Positions 30,226 through 39,185 of a stretch of DNA of 64,000 nucleotides are shown piece after piece. Every line of letters starts with the position of its first letter. Position 1 is the first letter of the stretch. The notes beneath the pieces are model-generated. The model did not search any database, was not told where the DNA came from, and saw only the letters and a program-made list of their open reading frames with translations. The DNA comes from Rapidithrix thailandica. Lineage in GTDB: Bacteria; Bacteroidota; Bacteroidia; Cytophagales; Flammeovirgaceae. Position numbers and translations under genes: made by a program. Location of the stretch: positions 1 through 64,000 of the forward strand of contig NZ_JBDKWZ010000002.1 of assembly GCF_039710355.1 (NCBI RefSeq), read 5' to 3'.

Positions 30226-30978
30226 ATGAAATCGATCATTATAGATGATGAAAAGAAAGCCAGGAGCCTTTTAAGCACCTTGATTCAAGAAAATTGCCAA
30301 ACGATAGATACCATTTTAGAAGCTGCTGACCTGAGGGAAGGCGTGAAAATAATCAAACAGGAAAAACCGGATATCGTGTTTTTGGATATTGAAATGCCAG
30401 AACTGATCGGCTTGCAAATTCTCGATTTCTTTGATTCCCCGGTGGCCTTTCAACTCATTTTTACTACGGCTTATAATGAATATGCCATCGAAGCCTTCAA
30501 GCTTTCTGCCATTGACTATTTATTAAAACCTATCGATACGGACGAACTCATACAAGCGGTCCAAAAAGCGGAAGAGAGACAGCGAAAACAGGAGTTGGAC
30601 GGCCGATTGGTAAGTTTGCAAAAAAACATCAAGCAGTTGTCCGTCAATAAAATTGCACTGGAAGTCCCCCGTGGTTTTTTGTTTGTCAATCATGATGATA
30701 TCCTCCTCTTAGAGGCTGATGGGATGTATACAAAAGTGTACTTGAAAAATGGAGAGACGAAGCTGATCAGCAAACCGCTAAAATACTTTGCCGAACAACT
30801 GGAAAACAAATCATTGTTTTTTAAATGTCACCGGTCTTTTGTGGTTAACCTCAAATTCATTAAAGAACTCACAAATACTGACAATGGCTTTATCGTCATG
30901 GAAAACAAGAAAGTGGTCCCGATTTCCAAATCCCGCAAAAAAGAGTTTATCCAAGTCATTCAAGAAGTATTCTGGTAG
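30226..30978 (+). CDS. LytTR-family response regulator
   Basis: 250-residue regulator. The receiver domain (1-~120) has the acidic pair DD at 7-8, phosphoacceptor D54 in PDIVFLDIEMPE, and a conserved K in YLLKPI. The C-terminal LytTR DNA-binding domain (~145-250) has the characteristic YTKVYL and FFKCHRSFVVNL segments. The start chosen is the ATG 3 bp after an in-frame GTG that overlaps the kinase stop codon. It forms a two-gene operon with the sensor kinase. Confidence 0.93.
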   Translation: MKSIIIDDEKKARSLLSTLIQENCQTIDTILEAADLREGVKIIKQEKPDIVFLDIEMPELIGLQILDFFDSPVAFQLIFTTAYNEYAIEAFKLSAIDYLLKPIDTDELIQAVQKAEERQRKQELDGRLVSLQKNIKQLSVNKIALEVPRGFLFVNHDDILLLEADGMYTKVYLKNGETKLISKPLKYFAEQLENKSLFFKCHRSFVVNLKFIKELTNTDNGFIVMENKKVVPISKSRKKEFIQVIQEVFW

Positions 30979-31107
30979 TGCTCCGGCCTGCTTTAGCAGT
31001 GAATCCGGTTGTTTAGAAACTAAATCCGGCCCCTCGGAAGATAAAGAAAAAGTTTACTGCTTTGCATCATAGTTTTGTTGCGTTCATCAATCAAATAATT
31101 CACTAAA

Positions 31108-32466
31108 ATGAAAACAACAAGTCTTACACGTTTATTCCTATTTACAGTATTCCTTTCATTCTTCTCCTGTTCTAATGATGAGGAGGGCCCTGAGCCAGTC
31201 ACCATTACCATGACGTTTGAGGATTTTAGCATTACCATTCCGGAAAATTTTGATACGCAAAACCAAAAAATGGTAAAAATAGCTGATTACCTGGATGTCA
31301 AGTCTTCTGACGAAAAAGAAGTGAAGGTCACTTATGCGCTCCTGTCTCAGTCCGTTGAAAATGCTCTCCGTGTGTCAGGCGAATACCTCGTATTCAATGA
31401 AGACTTCGAGCTGGATTTTGAAACCCATCCAAGCCTTACGGCTGAGATTCAAGCCCGTGCCGGGGAGGTTTCAAAAACCGCAACCCTCACCATCAGCCTA
31501 ACAGATGTATATGAGCCTGTTTGGACTATTGCCGATTTTGAAATAACGATTAATGAAAATCCTGAAGATGAAGACGAATTGGGCCGGATTGAAATCGTAG
31601 GCTTCAATCCGGAAAAAGACCCGTCAAACTTCACCGTTCAATTGCTGGAAGAGTCGCATGCCGGTGCAATGGTAGTTTTTGCAAATAAAATCTTTTTGGC
31701 AGTAAAGGATGCCTCTTTCTTTGACTACGAAACCAACCCTACCATCACCGCGAAAATTCAAATTAGTGATGAAAACGGGTATACCCAAACAGGCAATATC
31801 ACCATCCATCTGAATGATGTGGATGAAGCTGACTGGACCCTCAACGATTTTGAAGTGACCATTGATGAAAACCCTAGCGATTCTCAACTGGGTAATTTAT
31901 CCTTACAAGGCTATAATCCTGTCCATGACGGAATGATTACCTATGCGCTTTCAAATGTATCTCCCACAGCAGCCTTAAAGCTCGTTAATGCATCTGGAGT
32001 GACCTATGTAAATGTTAATAATGCGTCTCTCTTTGACTACGAAACCAACCCTACTATTACTGCGACTGTTACGGCAACGGATGCTAACGGGTTTTCAAAC
32101 TCAGCCTCTATCACCATCCATTTGAATGATGTAACAGAAATGACTTGGTCAGTATCTGATATAGATATTTATGTAGATGAAAACCAAAGCCAGTTTAATG
32201 TCCTTACCTACGTAGGTATTCAGGGGTATAATCCTTCCGAGCATGGCAATATGGCTGATATTACCTACGAAGCCTTTAATCAGCAACCGGCTGGTGCCAT
32301 CACCTTTAATCCTAGTATGGGAAGCGCTCTCCTTGTCAGTAACCCTTCTTTATTCGATTACGAACAAAGGCAAATCATCAGGGCTCAAGTACAGGTTACC
32401 TTAGGAAACGGACAGTCGCAAACCATCAATGTGAAGATCCGGCTAAATGATATAGACGGAATGTAA
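31108..32466 (+). CDS. Surface lipoprotein with cadherin-like repeats
   Basis: 452 residues. The signal sequence ends in LSFFSCSND, a lipobox with a DE-rich sequence after the Cys, so it is probably exported to the outer membrane surface. About four repeats of ~100 residues follow, each opening with a form of WTLNDFEVTIDENP and closing with LFDYETNPTITATV and SITIHLNDV, the acidic calcium-binding pattern of cadherin-like domains. Probably an adhesion or matrix protein. It ends at a strong terminator and lies 129 bp after the LytTR regulator. Confidence 0.82.
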   Translation: MKTTSLTRLFLFTVFLSFFSCSNDEEGPEPVTITMTFEDFSITIPENFDTQNQKMVKIADYLDVKSSDEKEVKVTYALLSQSVENALRVSGEYLVFNEDFELDFETHPSLTAEIQARAGEVSKTATLTISLTDVYEPVWTIADFEITINENPEDEDELGRIEIVGFNPEKDPSNFTVQLLEESHAGAMVVFANKIFLAVKDASFFDYETNPTITAKIQISDENGYTQTGNITIHLNDVDEADWTLNDFEVTIDENPSDSQLGNLSLQGYNPVHDGMITYALSNVSPTAALKLVNASGVTYVNVNNASLFDYETNPTITATVTATDANGFSNSASITIHLNDVTEMTWSVSDIDIYVDENQSQFNVLTYVGIQGYNPSEHGNMADITYEAFNQQPAGAITFNPSMGSALLVSNPSLFDYEQRQIIRAQVQVTLGNGQSQTINVKIRLNDIDGM

Positions 32467-32511
32467 ACGGCTCTCCCTTGTTGCTTTAAATTCTTAGAAT
32501 TTTAAAAAAAG

Positions 32512-32541
32512 AGGCTGCCCGGGTTTTTCGGGCAGCCTTTC
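32512..32541 (+). terminator. Strong terminator, probably bidirectional
   Basis: A 10-bp perfect stem AGGCTGCCCG/CGGGCAGCCT with a 7-nt loop, preceded by an A run and followed by T-rich sequence. It lies between the convergent lipoprotein gene and the small minus-strand gene and can serve both. Confidence 0.85.
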
Positions 32542-32576
32542 TTCGGATACTACTTCTGAAAGCCATCTTTTTATAC

Positions 32577-32795
32577 TCACCCAAATACCACCGGTTGATC
32601 CTTGTCCGAACGGATGTTGGCTACCTGTATTTCTTTATACTGACCTTTGATAAAGCTCCAATCCCGAACGGTGAATTTTCGGACTATTTCTTGATCAATC
32701 GTAAGGGACGCCCACTCTGCCCAATCCATAGAGTCAGTGCCTTCCTTTTCGTATTTTTCTAATTCGGAGAAAAATTTTTTTACACTTGGGTACAT
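32577..32795 (-). CDS. Small hypothetical protein (72 aa)
   Basis: Acidic 72-residue protein with an amphipathic N-terminal helix (VKKFFSELEKYEKEG) and no export signal. It has gene-like composition and ends at the convergent terminator. I recognise no family. It is the last gene before the CRISPR-Cas locus. Confidence 0.45.
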   Translation of the reverse strand: MYPSVKKFFSELEKYEKEGTDSMDWAEWASLTIDQEIVRKFTVRDWSFIKGQYKEIQVANIRSDKDQPVVFG

Positions 32796-33234
32796 AGGTT
32801 TGCCGGCTTGTTTATATACAGAACTTTTATCCCTCTGTTCATCTGTTTTGCTTGCCTATACGGAGCTTCAGAGCAGGTTTGAATTTCACCGTTTGAAAAG
32901 GGTGTTTTTTTTCTGATGAGCGGGCAGTTCCCAAGCTGCCGGTATTTACTCCGGAAGTTTTGAATGGAATTGGACTTTTTTTATAAAATCTTGTAAATAC
33001 CAGCAAATACTTACATGATGTTTGGCTAGATTTTCCATTTTATATATTTTTAAACAAGACAACTTCTGAGAGCCATACAAACTTGGCATGCAACCAAGCC
33101 TGGCAATAATTGACTAACCGGGACTGCAACAAATGACCATTTATCTTTTGAGAAATGGCCCTTGCCTGCTGTATGAGGCATTGGCAAGGTATTTTTTCAA
33201 AAGGAAGCGTGTACAATTTCCTGAAAAAGTAAAA
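32796..33234. other. Intergenic region upstream of cas6
   Basis: 439 bp of AT-rich sequence separating the minus-strand small gene from cas6; promoters in both directions are expected here. The cas6 frame is open back to 33133 but the start is better placed at 33235. A T8 run lies near 32910. I see no CRISPR repeat, RNA gene or clear promoter motif. Confidence 0.45.
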
Positions 33235-33903
33235 ATGCATAAACTCAAGTTTTTAAAAGTACAATTCGATACCGAAATCGCGCCCTATGAACTTCCCGCC
33301 TTCCGGGGAGCCATTGCTGCCAAAGTAGGGAAGGAGGCAGTGCTGTTTCACAACCATCAGGATACTCGCTTCCGTTATGGGTATCCTTTGATCCAATATA
33401 AATGTATCGGAAGGCAACCGGCAATTCTTTGTGTGGGCGAGGGAGTGGAGGAGATTCATCAGTTTTTCCAACAAAAAAGCTGGAATATAACACTGTCCAA
33501 TAGGGAGCTGGAAATGAAAATTGCCCGGCTGGATATGAAACAGTTTACCCTGCAGGTGTGGGACAAAGAGTTTACCTACGAACTCCGCCACTGGATTGCC
33601 CTGCATCAGGAAGCTTATCAAGACTACCAACAGATGGAAAGCCTGAGCGATAAACTCCACTTCCTGGAAACCAAGCTTTGCGGAAACATCCTGAGCCTGG
33701 CCAAGGGCGTAGGCTGGCAGGTAGACAAAGAAATCCGCTGCAAAATCCTGGAAATGGGAAACACCAAATGGGTGAAGGTAAAAGGCATAAAGCTGTTGGC
33801 CTTCAACCTCACATTCCGAAGCAATGTGTTTATTCCCAACTTTTTAGGTCTAGGCGGCAAAGTAAGTTTAGGCTACGGAACGGTGCAAGAGGTAAGAAAA
33901 TAA
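33235..33903 (+). CDS. cas6: CRISPR-associated endoribonuclease Cas6
   Basis: Cuts the CRISPR precursor transcript within the repeat. 222 residues. The N-terminus (LPAFRGAIAAKVG) and the C-terminal glycine-rich loop GLGGKVSLGYGTV (~206-218) are the Cas6 RAMP hallmarks. His39 and His41 (LFHNHQ) are candidate catalytic residues. An ATG at 33133 would add 34 residues not expected for the family. First gene of the type III-B operon, 26 bp before cmr1. Cleavage would be expected to leave the 8-nt handle ATTAAGAC from the repeat 3' end. Confidence 0.8.
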   Translation: MHKLKFLKVQFDTEIAPYELPAFRGAIAAKVGKEAVLFHNHQDTRFRYGYPLIQYKCIGRQPAILCVGEGVEEIHQFFQQKSWNITLSNRELEMKIARLDMKQFTLQVWDKEFTYELRHWIALHQEAYQDYQQMESLSDKLHFLETKLCGNILSLAKGVGWQVDKEIRCKILEMGNTKWVKVKGIKLLAFNLTFRSNVFIPNFLGLGGKVSLGYGTVQEVRK

Positions 33904-33929
33904 ATTTGATAGACAGAAACATTAAAGAT

Positions 33930-34793
33930 ATGAAAACAATCACCTTTACCTGTGAAACCATCACCCCCATGTTCCTCTCCGGAGCCGATGGACAAACCCC
34001 GGAACTCCGCCCCCCCAGCATCAAAGGAGCCCTGCGGTTTTGGTGGCGGGCGATGAATGGGCATTTGGATTTGAAAACCTTAAAGGAAAGAGAAGCTGCT
34101 ATTTTTGGGGGGACGGATAGTGGGCAAGGGAGGAGTAAGGTGGTAGTGAGGGTCAAAGAGTTATCATCTAAAACAGGAATAGGCTTACTGGTACCTCATA
34201 AACCCTTTATGAAACAAATGGCTTTTGTGCCCAAGGAAACAACTTTCGAAGTTACCCTGAAACTAATGCAGGAGTTTAGTTATTTCTCTTTGGAGCATTT
34301 AGAGAGTTTATTTGTACTAGTTGCTACTTTAGGAGACATAGGTAAACGTAGTCGCAGAGGAATGGGTAGTTTTTCCATCACAAAACCTGAGGACATACAA
34401 CCTACTACTTTGGAAGAGATATTCATTCATTTAAAAAAGTTTTCTTCCCATTTTGTAAATGATGGCAACAAAATATATAGCACTTTTTCCAGTAGGTTAG
34501 AACAATACGCCTCCATTAGGCAAATTCAGATTGGAGAGGGAGGTACTAGTATTAAACAGGTGCTAAGGAAAATCAGTGATACCACTCATGATTTTCATCA
34601 AAAGGAAACGTGGAAATATGATGCTTCTATTGGTACAGCAAGAGGGGGCAGGTTTGCTTCACCTATTTATGTGTCTGTATTGAAAAGCGGTACTTGTCCG
34701 ATCATTACTACATTAAATACTGCGCCTAATAAAAATAAAGAGAATGTAAGTAGCCTGTTGCAGGAAAATTTTAAAGACGCAATATTAGAATAG
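33930..34793 (+). CDS. cmr1: Type III-B RAMP protein Cmr1
   Basis: Cas7-group subunit that sits at the 3' end of the crRNA in the Cmr complex. 287 residues. The N-terminal region has the Cmr1 signature SIKGALRFWWRA (~29-40) followed by EREAAIFGG, and a Gly/Arg-rich loop KRSRRGMGSF. The same frame is open upstream to 33678, but that part overlaps cas6 in another frame and is non-coding in character. The ATPase gene starts 4 bp after the stop. Confidence 0.9.
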   Translation: MKTITFTCETITPMFLSGADGQTPELRPPSIKGALRFWWRAMNGHLDLKTLKEREAAIFGGTDSGQGRSKVVVRVKELSSKTGIGLLVPHKPFMKQMAFVPKETTFEVTLKLMQEFSYFSLEHLESLFVLVATLGDIGKRSRRGMGSFSITKPEDIQPTTLEEIFIHLKKFSSHFVNDGNKIYSTFSSRLEQYASIRQIQIGEGGTSIKQVLRKISDTTHDFHQKETWKYDASIGTARGGRFASPIYVSVLKSGTCPIITTLNTAPNKNKENVSSLLQENFKDAILE

Positions 34794-34797
34794 AATT

Positions 34798-36513
34798 ATG
34801 GACAAAGGTATTTTTTTCCCGGAAGTGAGATTGTCGACATTGTCGCTTACCAACTTTAGGGGTTTTCCGAATCTTGAATTGAATTTTGATAATAACTTAA
34901 CGGTCTTAATTGGCAATAATGGAAGTGGTAAATCTACCATTCTAGATGCTATTGCAGGCTTTTTACACTTTTTTGTTGAACAGACTTTTCTTACAAAACA
35001 GCAAGAGTTCTCTCCTTTGTTTAAATCAACAGATGTAAAAAATGACCAACAAGATACCTATGGCAAAATTAGACTCAACACTATTTTTGAGTTCATTGAG
35101 CAAAGTACGTTAAGTGAAATTGATAAAGTTATTGAGATGCTTAACCAGCATGACTATACTGGAAAGAAGGCTAAGTTGGTATTTGATGGAGAGGAAAAAA
35201 GCTGGTGGGTAAGCATTGATGAAGACTTAGAAAACCTTATTGTTGCTGATATAGCCCTGAAATTAAATAACCATGAGTTTCAAATTGCCAAGTACCAAAA
35301 CCATCAATGGGAACTTGACTTAAATATTGAAGACCTTAAGATACAGAATGATAATATTTGGAACAACGTAGATTACACGGGTAAAAATCTTAGTATAGAT
35401 TTTCAATTTTCAAAAAAGAGAAAGCCAGAATTTACCACCGTACAAAAAAGTTCTGAACTTAATAAAGAGGAGGAAGTATTTTTTGAAGATATAAAAGCCT
35501 CATTAGAAGTACAATCCGATCGCAACTGGCCGCTACCCCTTTTTGCCTACTATGGAGCAGCTTCTATAAATATGGAGACAAACTATGTGGCAGATTTTTC
35601 ATTTTCTCCGACAAGTGCATATTTCAATACACTTACCCCCTCCCGTTTTTCATTAAACACATTCTTTAATTGGTTTGAAAATAAACAGAAAATTGGCAAT
35701 GAGAAAATTAAAAATGAAACGCTTAAAATTCTGAACTCTGAGGGCTCATCAAAGGGTAAGGCAAACAGTATTGAAAGTCTATATAAAAACCCAGGTAGTG
35801 CCTTTCAAATTGAGGAAATAGAGCGGTTGACCTTAGTAAAAAATGCCATCCTTGAGATGATGAATGACGAAGAAGCAACTTATTCTAATCTAAGAGTAGA
35901 ATATAATGAGGGAATACCTGAATTAAAAATTGACAAACAACAGAATGGCCATGAAAGTGAACTCAATATCAATCAGCTTTCTTCCGGTGAACGCAACCTG
36001 TTAGCGATTGTAGGAGATATTGCAATTCGCTTAATTCAACTTAACCCTAAAATAGAAAATCCCCTTAAAATGGGGCAAGGAATTGTTTTGATAGATGAAA
36101 TAGACCTACACTTACATCCACTTTGGCAGCGTAAAGTAATACCGAAATTAAGGAGTATTTTCCCTGAAATTCAATTTGTAGTTACTACTCACAGTCCTTT
36201 TGTGGTTCAGTCTATTGAGTCTCATCAAAGATTCATATTGGAAGAGAGTGGAATAAGGATTTTAAATCGTGAAGATGATTTGAGCTATGAAGCAATTATG
36301 AGAGATTATTTTGAGGACGACAAGCTTTTTGATAATGAAACAGAGTTGCTTTTAGAAAAATTATATGATTTCAAAACCAAAATACTCAAAAAAGAAATTC
36401 CTATACAAGACAGGAGATTTTTATCTCTATTGAAAGATTTTTCCGAAAAAAGTGAAGATGTCAAAGGCCTTGTTGCAAGGGAATTAAGGTATATTAAATC
36501 ACAACTTCAATAA
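34798..36513 (+). CDS. AAA/SMC-like ATPase, Septu PtuA-like, embedded in the cmr operon
   Basis: 571-residue ABC/SMC-type ATPase of the kind used in defence systems. Walker A is GNNGSGKST at 39-47; a long insertion follows (~60-380); then the ABC signature LSSGERN (~395), Walker B with D433-E434 in IVLIDEIDLHLHP, and the switch TTHSPFVVQS. The domain order and the HNH gene right after it match the PtuA half of Septu, and also resemble other ATPase-nuclease pairs. It begins 4 bp after cmr1 and stops 6 bp before the HNH gene, so it should be transcribed with the Cmr genes. Its presence inside the operon suggests functional coupling to type III immunity or a passenger defence island. Confidence 0.85.
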   Translation: MDKGIFFPEVRLSTLSLTNFRGFPNLELNFDNNLTVLIGNNGSGKSTILDAIAGFLHFFVEQTFLTKQQEFSPLFKSTDVKNDQQDTYGKIRLNTIFEFIEQSTLSEIDKVIEMLNQHDYTGKKAKLVFDGEEKSWWVSIDEDLENLIVADIALKLNNHEFQIAKYQNHQWELDLNIEDLKIQNDNIWNNVDYTGKNLSIDFQFSKKRKPEFTTVQKSSELNKEEEVFFEDIKASLEVQSDRNWPLPLFAYYGAASINMETNYVADFSFSPTSAYFNTLTPSRFSLNTFFNWFENKQKIGNEKIKNETLKILNSEGSSKGKANSIESLYKNPGSAFQIEEIERLTLVKNAILEMMNDEEATYSNLRVEYNEGIPELKIDKQQNGHESELNINQLSSGERNLLAIVGDIAIRLIQLNPKIENPLKMGQGIVLIDEIDLHLHPLWQRKVIPKLRSIFPEIQFVVTTHSPFVVQSIESHQRFILEESGIRILNREDDLSYEAIMRDYFEDDKLFDNETELLLEKLYDFKTKILKKEIPIQDRRFLSLLKDFSEKSEDVKGLVARELRYIKSQLQ

Positions 36514-36519
36514 CTGATT

Positions 36520-37227
36520 ATGGAAAAAATTATACGAGAAAATACTAACCCAAAGCTACAGCCTATTTTAAATAACTGGTTAGTTTGGGGTGATGAGTGG
36601 AAAAATACCACCGATGGATGGACTTGGAAAAAAGTACTGCAAGGAAATTCTTCTTTTGATTTGAAAAAAAACTTGAAGGAGTTACTTGTTGCATTAACCA
36701 ATAATCATTGTGCTTTTTGTGATTATTTTCCTGTGGAAAATAATGCACATTTAAAAGAAGGGTTATCAATAGAACATTTTTTTCCAAAAAAGAAAAATGG
36801 TGGGTTTGAGATTTATGCTTACCAATGGGAAAACCTCTTTCCTATTTGTCAGAAGTGTAATAATGCAAAATCAGATAATTTTTCTTATCTTCTTTTGAAG
36901 CCAGATGAGCATCATTATGAATTTGATAATTATTTTATTGTTGATGCAAATGGTGAGATAAGGCCTAACCCAATCAAAGATAATCATAGTCAAAATAGAG
37001 CAGAAGAAACTATTACACTTTATGACCTAAATAGAGGTGTATTAGTTGAAGAAAGAAGAAAGAAAGTAGAATTCTTAGAATCATTGACTACTAGTCACAA
37101 CATCGATACAATATTTCGCATACGCCCATTAGATAATGAACCTTATCGTTTTTACATTAAGAGATTTATAAATATTGATGGAATACTAAACGATTTTGAT
37201 GATTTATTGAGTGAATTAATTGATTAA
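36520..37227 (+). CDS. HNH endonuclease, Septu PtuB-like
   Basis: 235-residue nuclease. The HNH/treble-clef core is plain: C64-x-x-C67 (CAFC), E85-H86 in IEHFFPK, N105 in WENLFPIC, C110-x-x-C113 and K117 in CQKCNNAK. This order and spacing match the PtuB family that partners PtuA ATPases. It starts 6 bp after the ATPase stop and ends 31 bp before cmr2. Predicted to cut nucleic acid when the ATPase is triggered; the trigger is not evident from sequence. Confidence 0.85.
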   Translation: MEKIIRENTNPKLQPILNNWLVWGDEWKNTTDGWTWKKVLQGNSSFDLKKNLKELLVALTNNHCAFCDYFPVENNAHLKEGLSIEHFFPKKKNGGFEIYAYQWENLFPICQKCNNAKSDNFSYLLLKPDEHHYEFDNYFIVDANGEIRPNPIKDNHSQNRAEETITLYDLNRGVLVEERRKKVEFLESLTTSHNIDTIFRIRPLDNEPYRFYIKRFINIDGILNDFDDLLSELID

Positions 37228-37258
37228 TCAGATCTCAAACAAGAAACTATACCGGATA

Positions 37259-39184
37259 ATGAACAATAAATACCTCTTCCTCTTCACCATTTCCTCTGTG
37301 CAGAGCTTTATAGCGCAGGCTCGCAAAACACAAGATTTGTTTGCTGGTAGCCAGATTTTATCTGAATTGATCGATGCTGGTATGAGGGCAACTCAAGCGT
37401 ATTTTGAACATTGTGAGTATATCTTCCCTGTCAAAAATACAAGCTCTAAACCCAATCGTTTTTTGGTGGAAGTTGGAAATCCCAAAGAGGACTTTATCAA
37501 TATAGGTAAAAATATCAAAGAACATGTTCAAGCTAAACTTGTTGCACTTGCCAGTGAAAACTTGAAAGAAAAACCGAAACCTAACGGTTTTGATGAGCAA
37601 TTAGCCCAAGTTTTGGATATTCATTGGGCTTTTGTGAAAATAAGTGATTATGAAAATTATGCAAAAGCATACGAAGCCTTAGAACAATTACTAGGCTCTG
37701 TCAAAAATGTGAGGGTATTTGAGCAGTACCAATATCAGGAAGTTGGAGGAGAAACAATAATTGGAGAAAAAGGTAGAAAGTGCAACTTAGATGGAGAGAA
37801 TAATGCTTTGTTTTTTGGAATAGGTACTCGTGAAAAATATTATACACTTAATGGCCTCAAAAAAGATATATCAAAAATAGGGAAAGCTTCTCAAAACGAA
37901 GGATTAAGTGCTATTAGTTTTGTCAAGAGATTTAGCGAATTCAAAGATAAAAATGGAAATGAAATTAAATTCCCTTCAACTGCAAAAGTTGCTTTAATAC
38001 ATGATATTGAACTGCTTTCGAAAACTACAGATGTAGATAAATTAAATGCTTGGCTAGCCTTTCAGCATTTCTTTAAAAATGGTGATTTTGATGAGCAACT
38101 GTTCTTTGAAGAAAATTTAAACGAAACCTATTTCAAAAATAACGGTCTTCAAGATTATTTGATTAAACTGAAACAAATAGTTGAAACCCATCAAAAGTTT
38201 AGTCACCAACTCAAAACCAACCACTATGCCCTCATCCTGTTTGATGGCGACCAAATGGGCAAATGGCTTTCAGGAGACTTTTTAAAAGAAGAATACAAAA
38301 CAGAAAAGTTAAAAGAGTTCCACAACAAGTTTTCAGGTTTACTGGCTGCTTTTGGCAAACATGCCAGAGAAAATATTTTAAATACCAGTAAACACAATGG
38401 GCAAGTTGTTTATGCCGGAGGCGATGATTTTTTAGGTTTTGTAAATCTCCATCATTTGTTTGATGTCATAAAGCAATTAAGAATCGATTTTGATAAACTG
38501 GTCAATAACGAACTGGGGACTTATAAGCAAATGGGCGAACACCTAACTTTTTCAGCAGGAATTGTAATCGCTCACTACAAAGCCCCACTTTCTGAAGTAT
38601 TAAAAAAGGCTCGTGAAATAGAAAAAAAAGCCAAAAAACAAGGTGACCGTAATGCTTTTGCTATTGCCGCCCTCAAACATTCAGGGGAAATACAAGAGTG
38701 TGTATTTAAATGGGATAGTAAAAGTAATGAAGCTTCTGCTTGCTCCAACTGGCAAGATTTGGAAGCCATTTTTACCATGTTAGAGACAGAAACTTTCTCC
38801 AATAAATTCATCACCAATCTGACTACGGAATTATATGATTTGGCAGGATTGCAATTAGATGCCATGGGAAAGGTAAATAATACAGCCTTGTTTGCAGAAA
38901 TAAAAAGACTTCTAAAAAGGGCATTAGCAAAAGATTCTGATTCAAAAGTCAATAAGTTGCTAGAGAATAACAAAGACTTTTTTATTCAAAGGAAAATTGA
39001 AAATATAAAGAAAGAAACCCCTACTGATAAAGATGCTTTAAAAAAGTTTGATGTAGCAGATTATGTTCACAGTCGCTTAATAGAGCTTTTTAAATCATCT
39101 CAAAAGGTTGAAAAAGCAAATACGGTTGAAAACTTTATTCATGCCTTACATATCATTGATTTTATGCACCGAAAACTAGCTTAA
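37259..39184 (+). CDS. cmr2: Type III-B large subunit Cmr2 (Cas10), without HD domain
   Basis: Large subunit with the cyclic-oligoadenylate synthase palm. 641 residues. It begins directly at the palm-type segment LFTISSVQSFIAQARKT, with no upstream HD nuclease domain. The first palm acidic motif is D329-G-D331 (LFDGDQMGKW) and the second is G387-G-D389-D390 (YAGGDDFLGF), both intact. It should therefore signal through cyclic oligoadenylate rather than cut DNA. The start is the ATG before NNKYLFLF; an upstream in-frame ATG at 37220 overlaps the HNH gene and is less likely. cmr3 follows 1 bp after. Confidence 0.93.
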   Translation: MNNKYLFLFTISSVQSFIAQARKTQDLFAGSQILSELIDAGMRATQAYFEHCEYIFPVKNTSSKPNRFLVEVGNPKEDFINIGKNIKEHVQAKLVALASENLKEKPKPNGFDEQLAQVLDIHWAFVKISDYENYAKAYEALEQLLGSVKNVRVFEQYQYQEVGGETIIGEKGRKCNLDGENNALFFGIGTREKYYTLNGLKKDISKIGKASQNEGLSAISFVKRFSEFKDKNGNEIKFPSTAKVALIHDIELLSKTTDVDKLNAWLAFQHFFKNGDFDEQLFFEENLNETYFKNNGLQDYLIKLKQIVETHQKFSHQLKTNHYALILFDGDQMGKWLSGDFLKEEYKTEKLKEFHNKFSGLLAAFGKHARENILNTSKHNGQVVYAGGDDFLGFVNLHHLFDVIKQLRIDFDKLVNNELGTYKQMGEHLTFSAGIVIAHYKAPLSEVLKKAREIEKKAKKQGDRNAFAIAALKHSGEIQECVFKWDSKSNEASACSNWQDLEAIFTMLETETFSNKFITNLTTELYDLAGLQLDAMGKVNNTALFAEIKRLLKRALAKDSDSKVNKLLENNKDFFIQRKIENIKKETPTDKDALKKFDVADYVHSRLIELFKSSQKVEKANTVENFIHALHIIDFMHRKLA

Positions 39185-39185
39185 A

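Noticed and set aside
33678..33929. Upstream extension of the cmr1 frame
   Set aside because: It overlaps cas6 in another frame, is Arg/Gln-rich noise, and Cmr1 homologues start at 33930.
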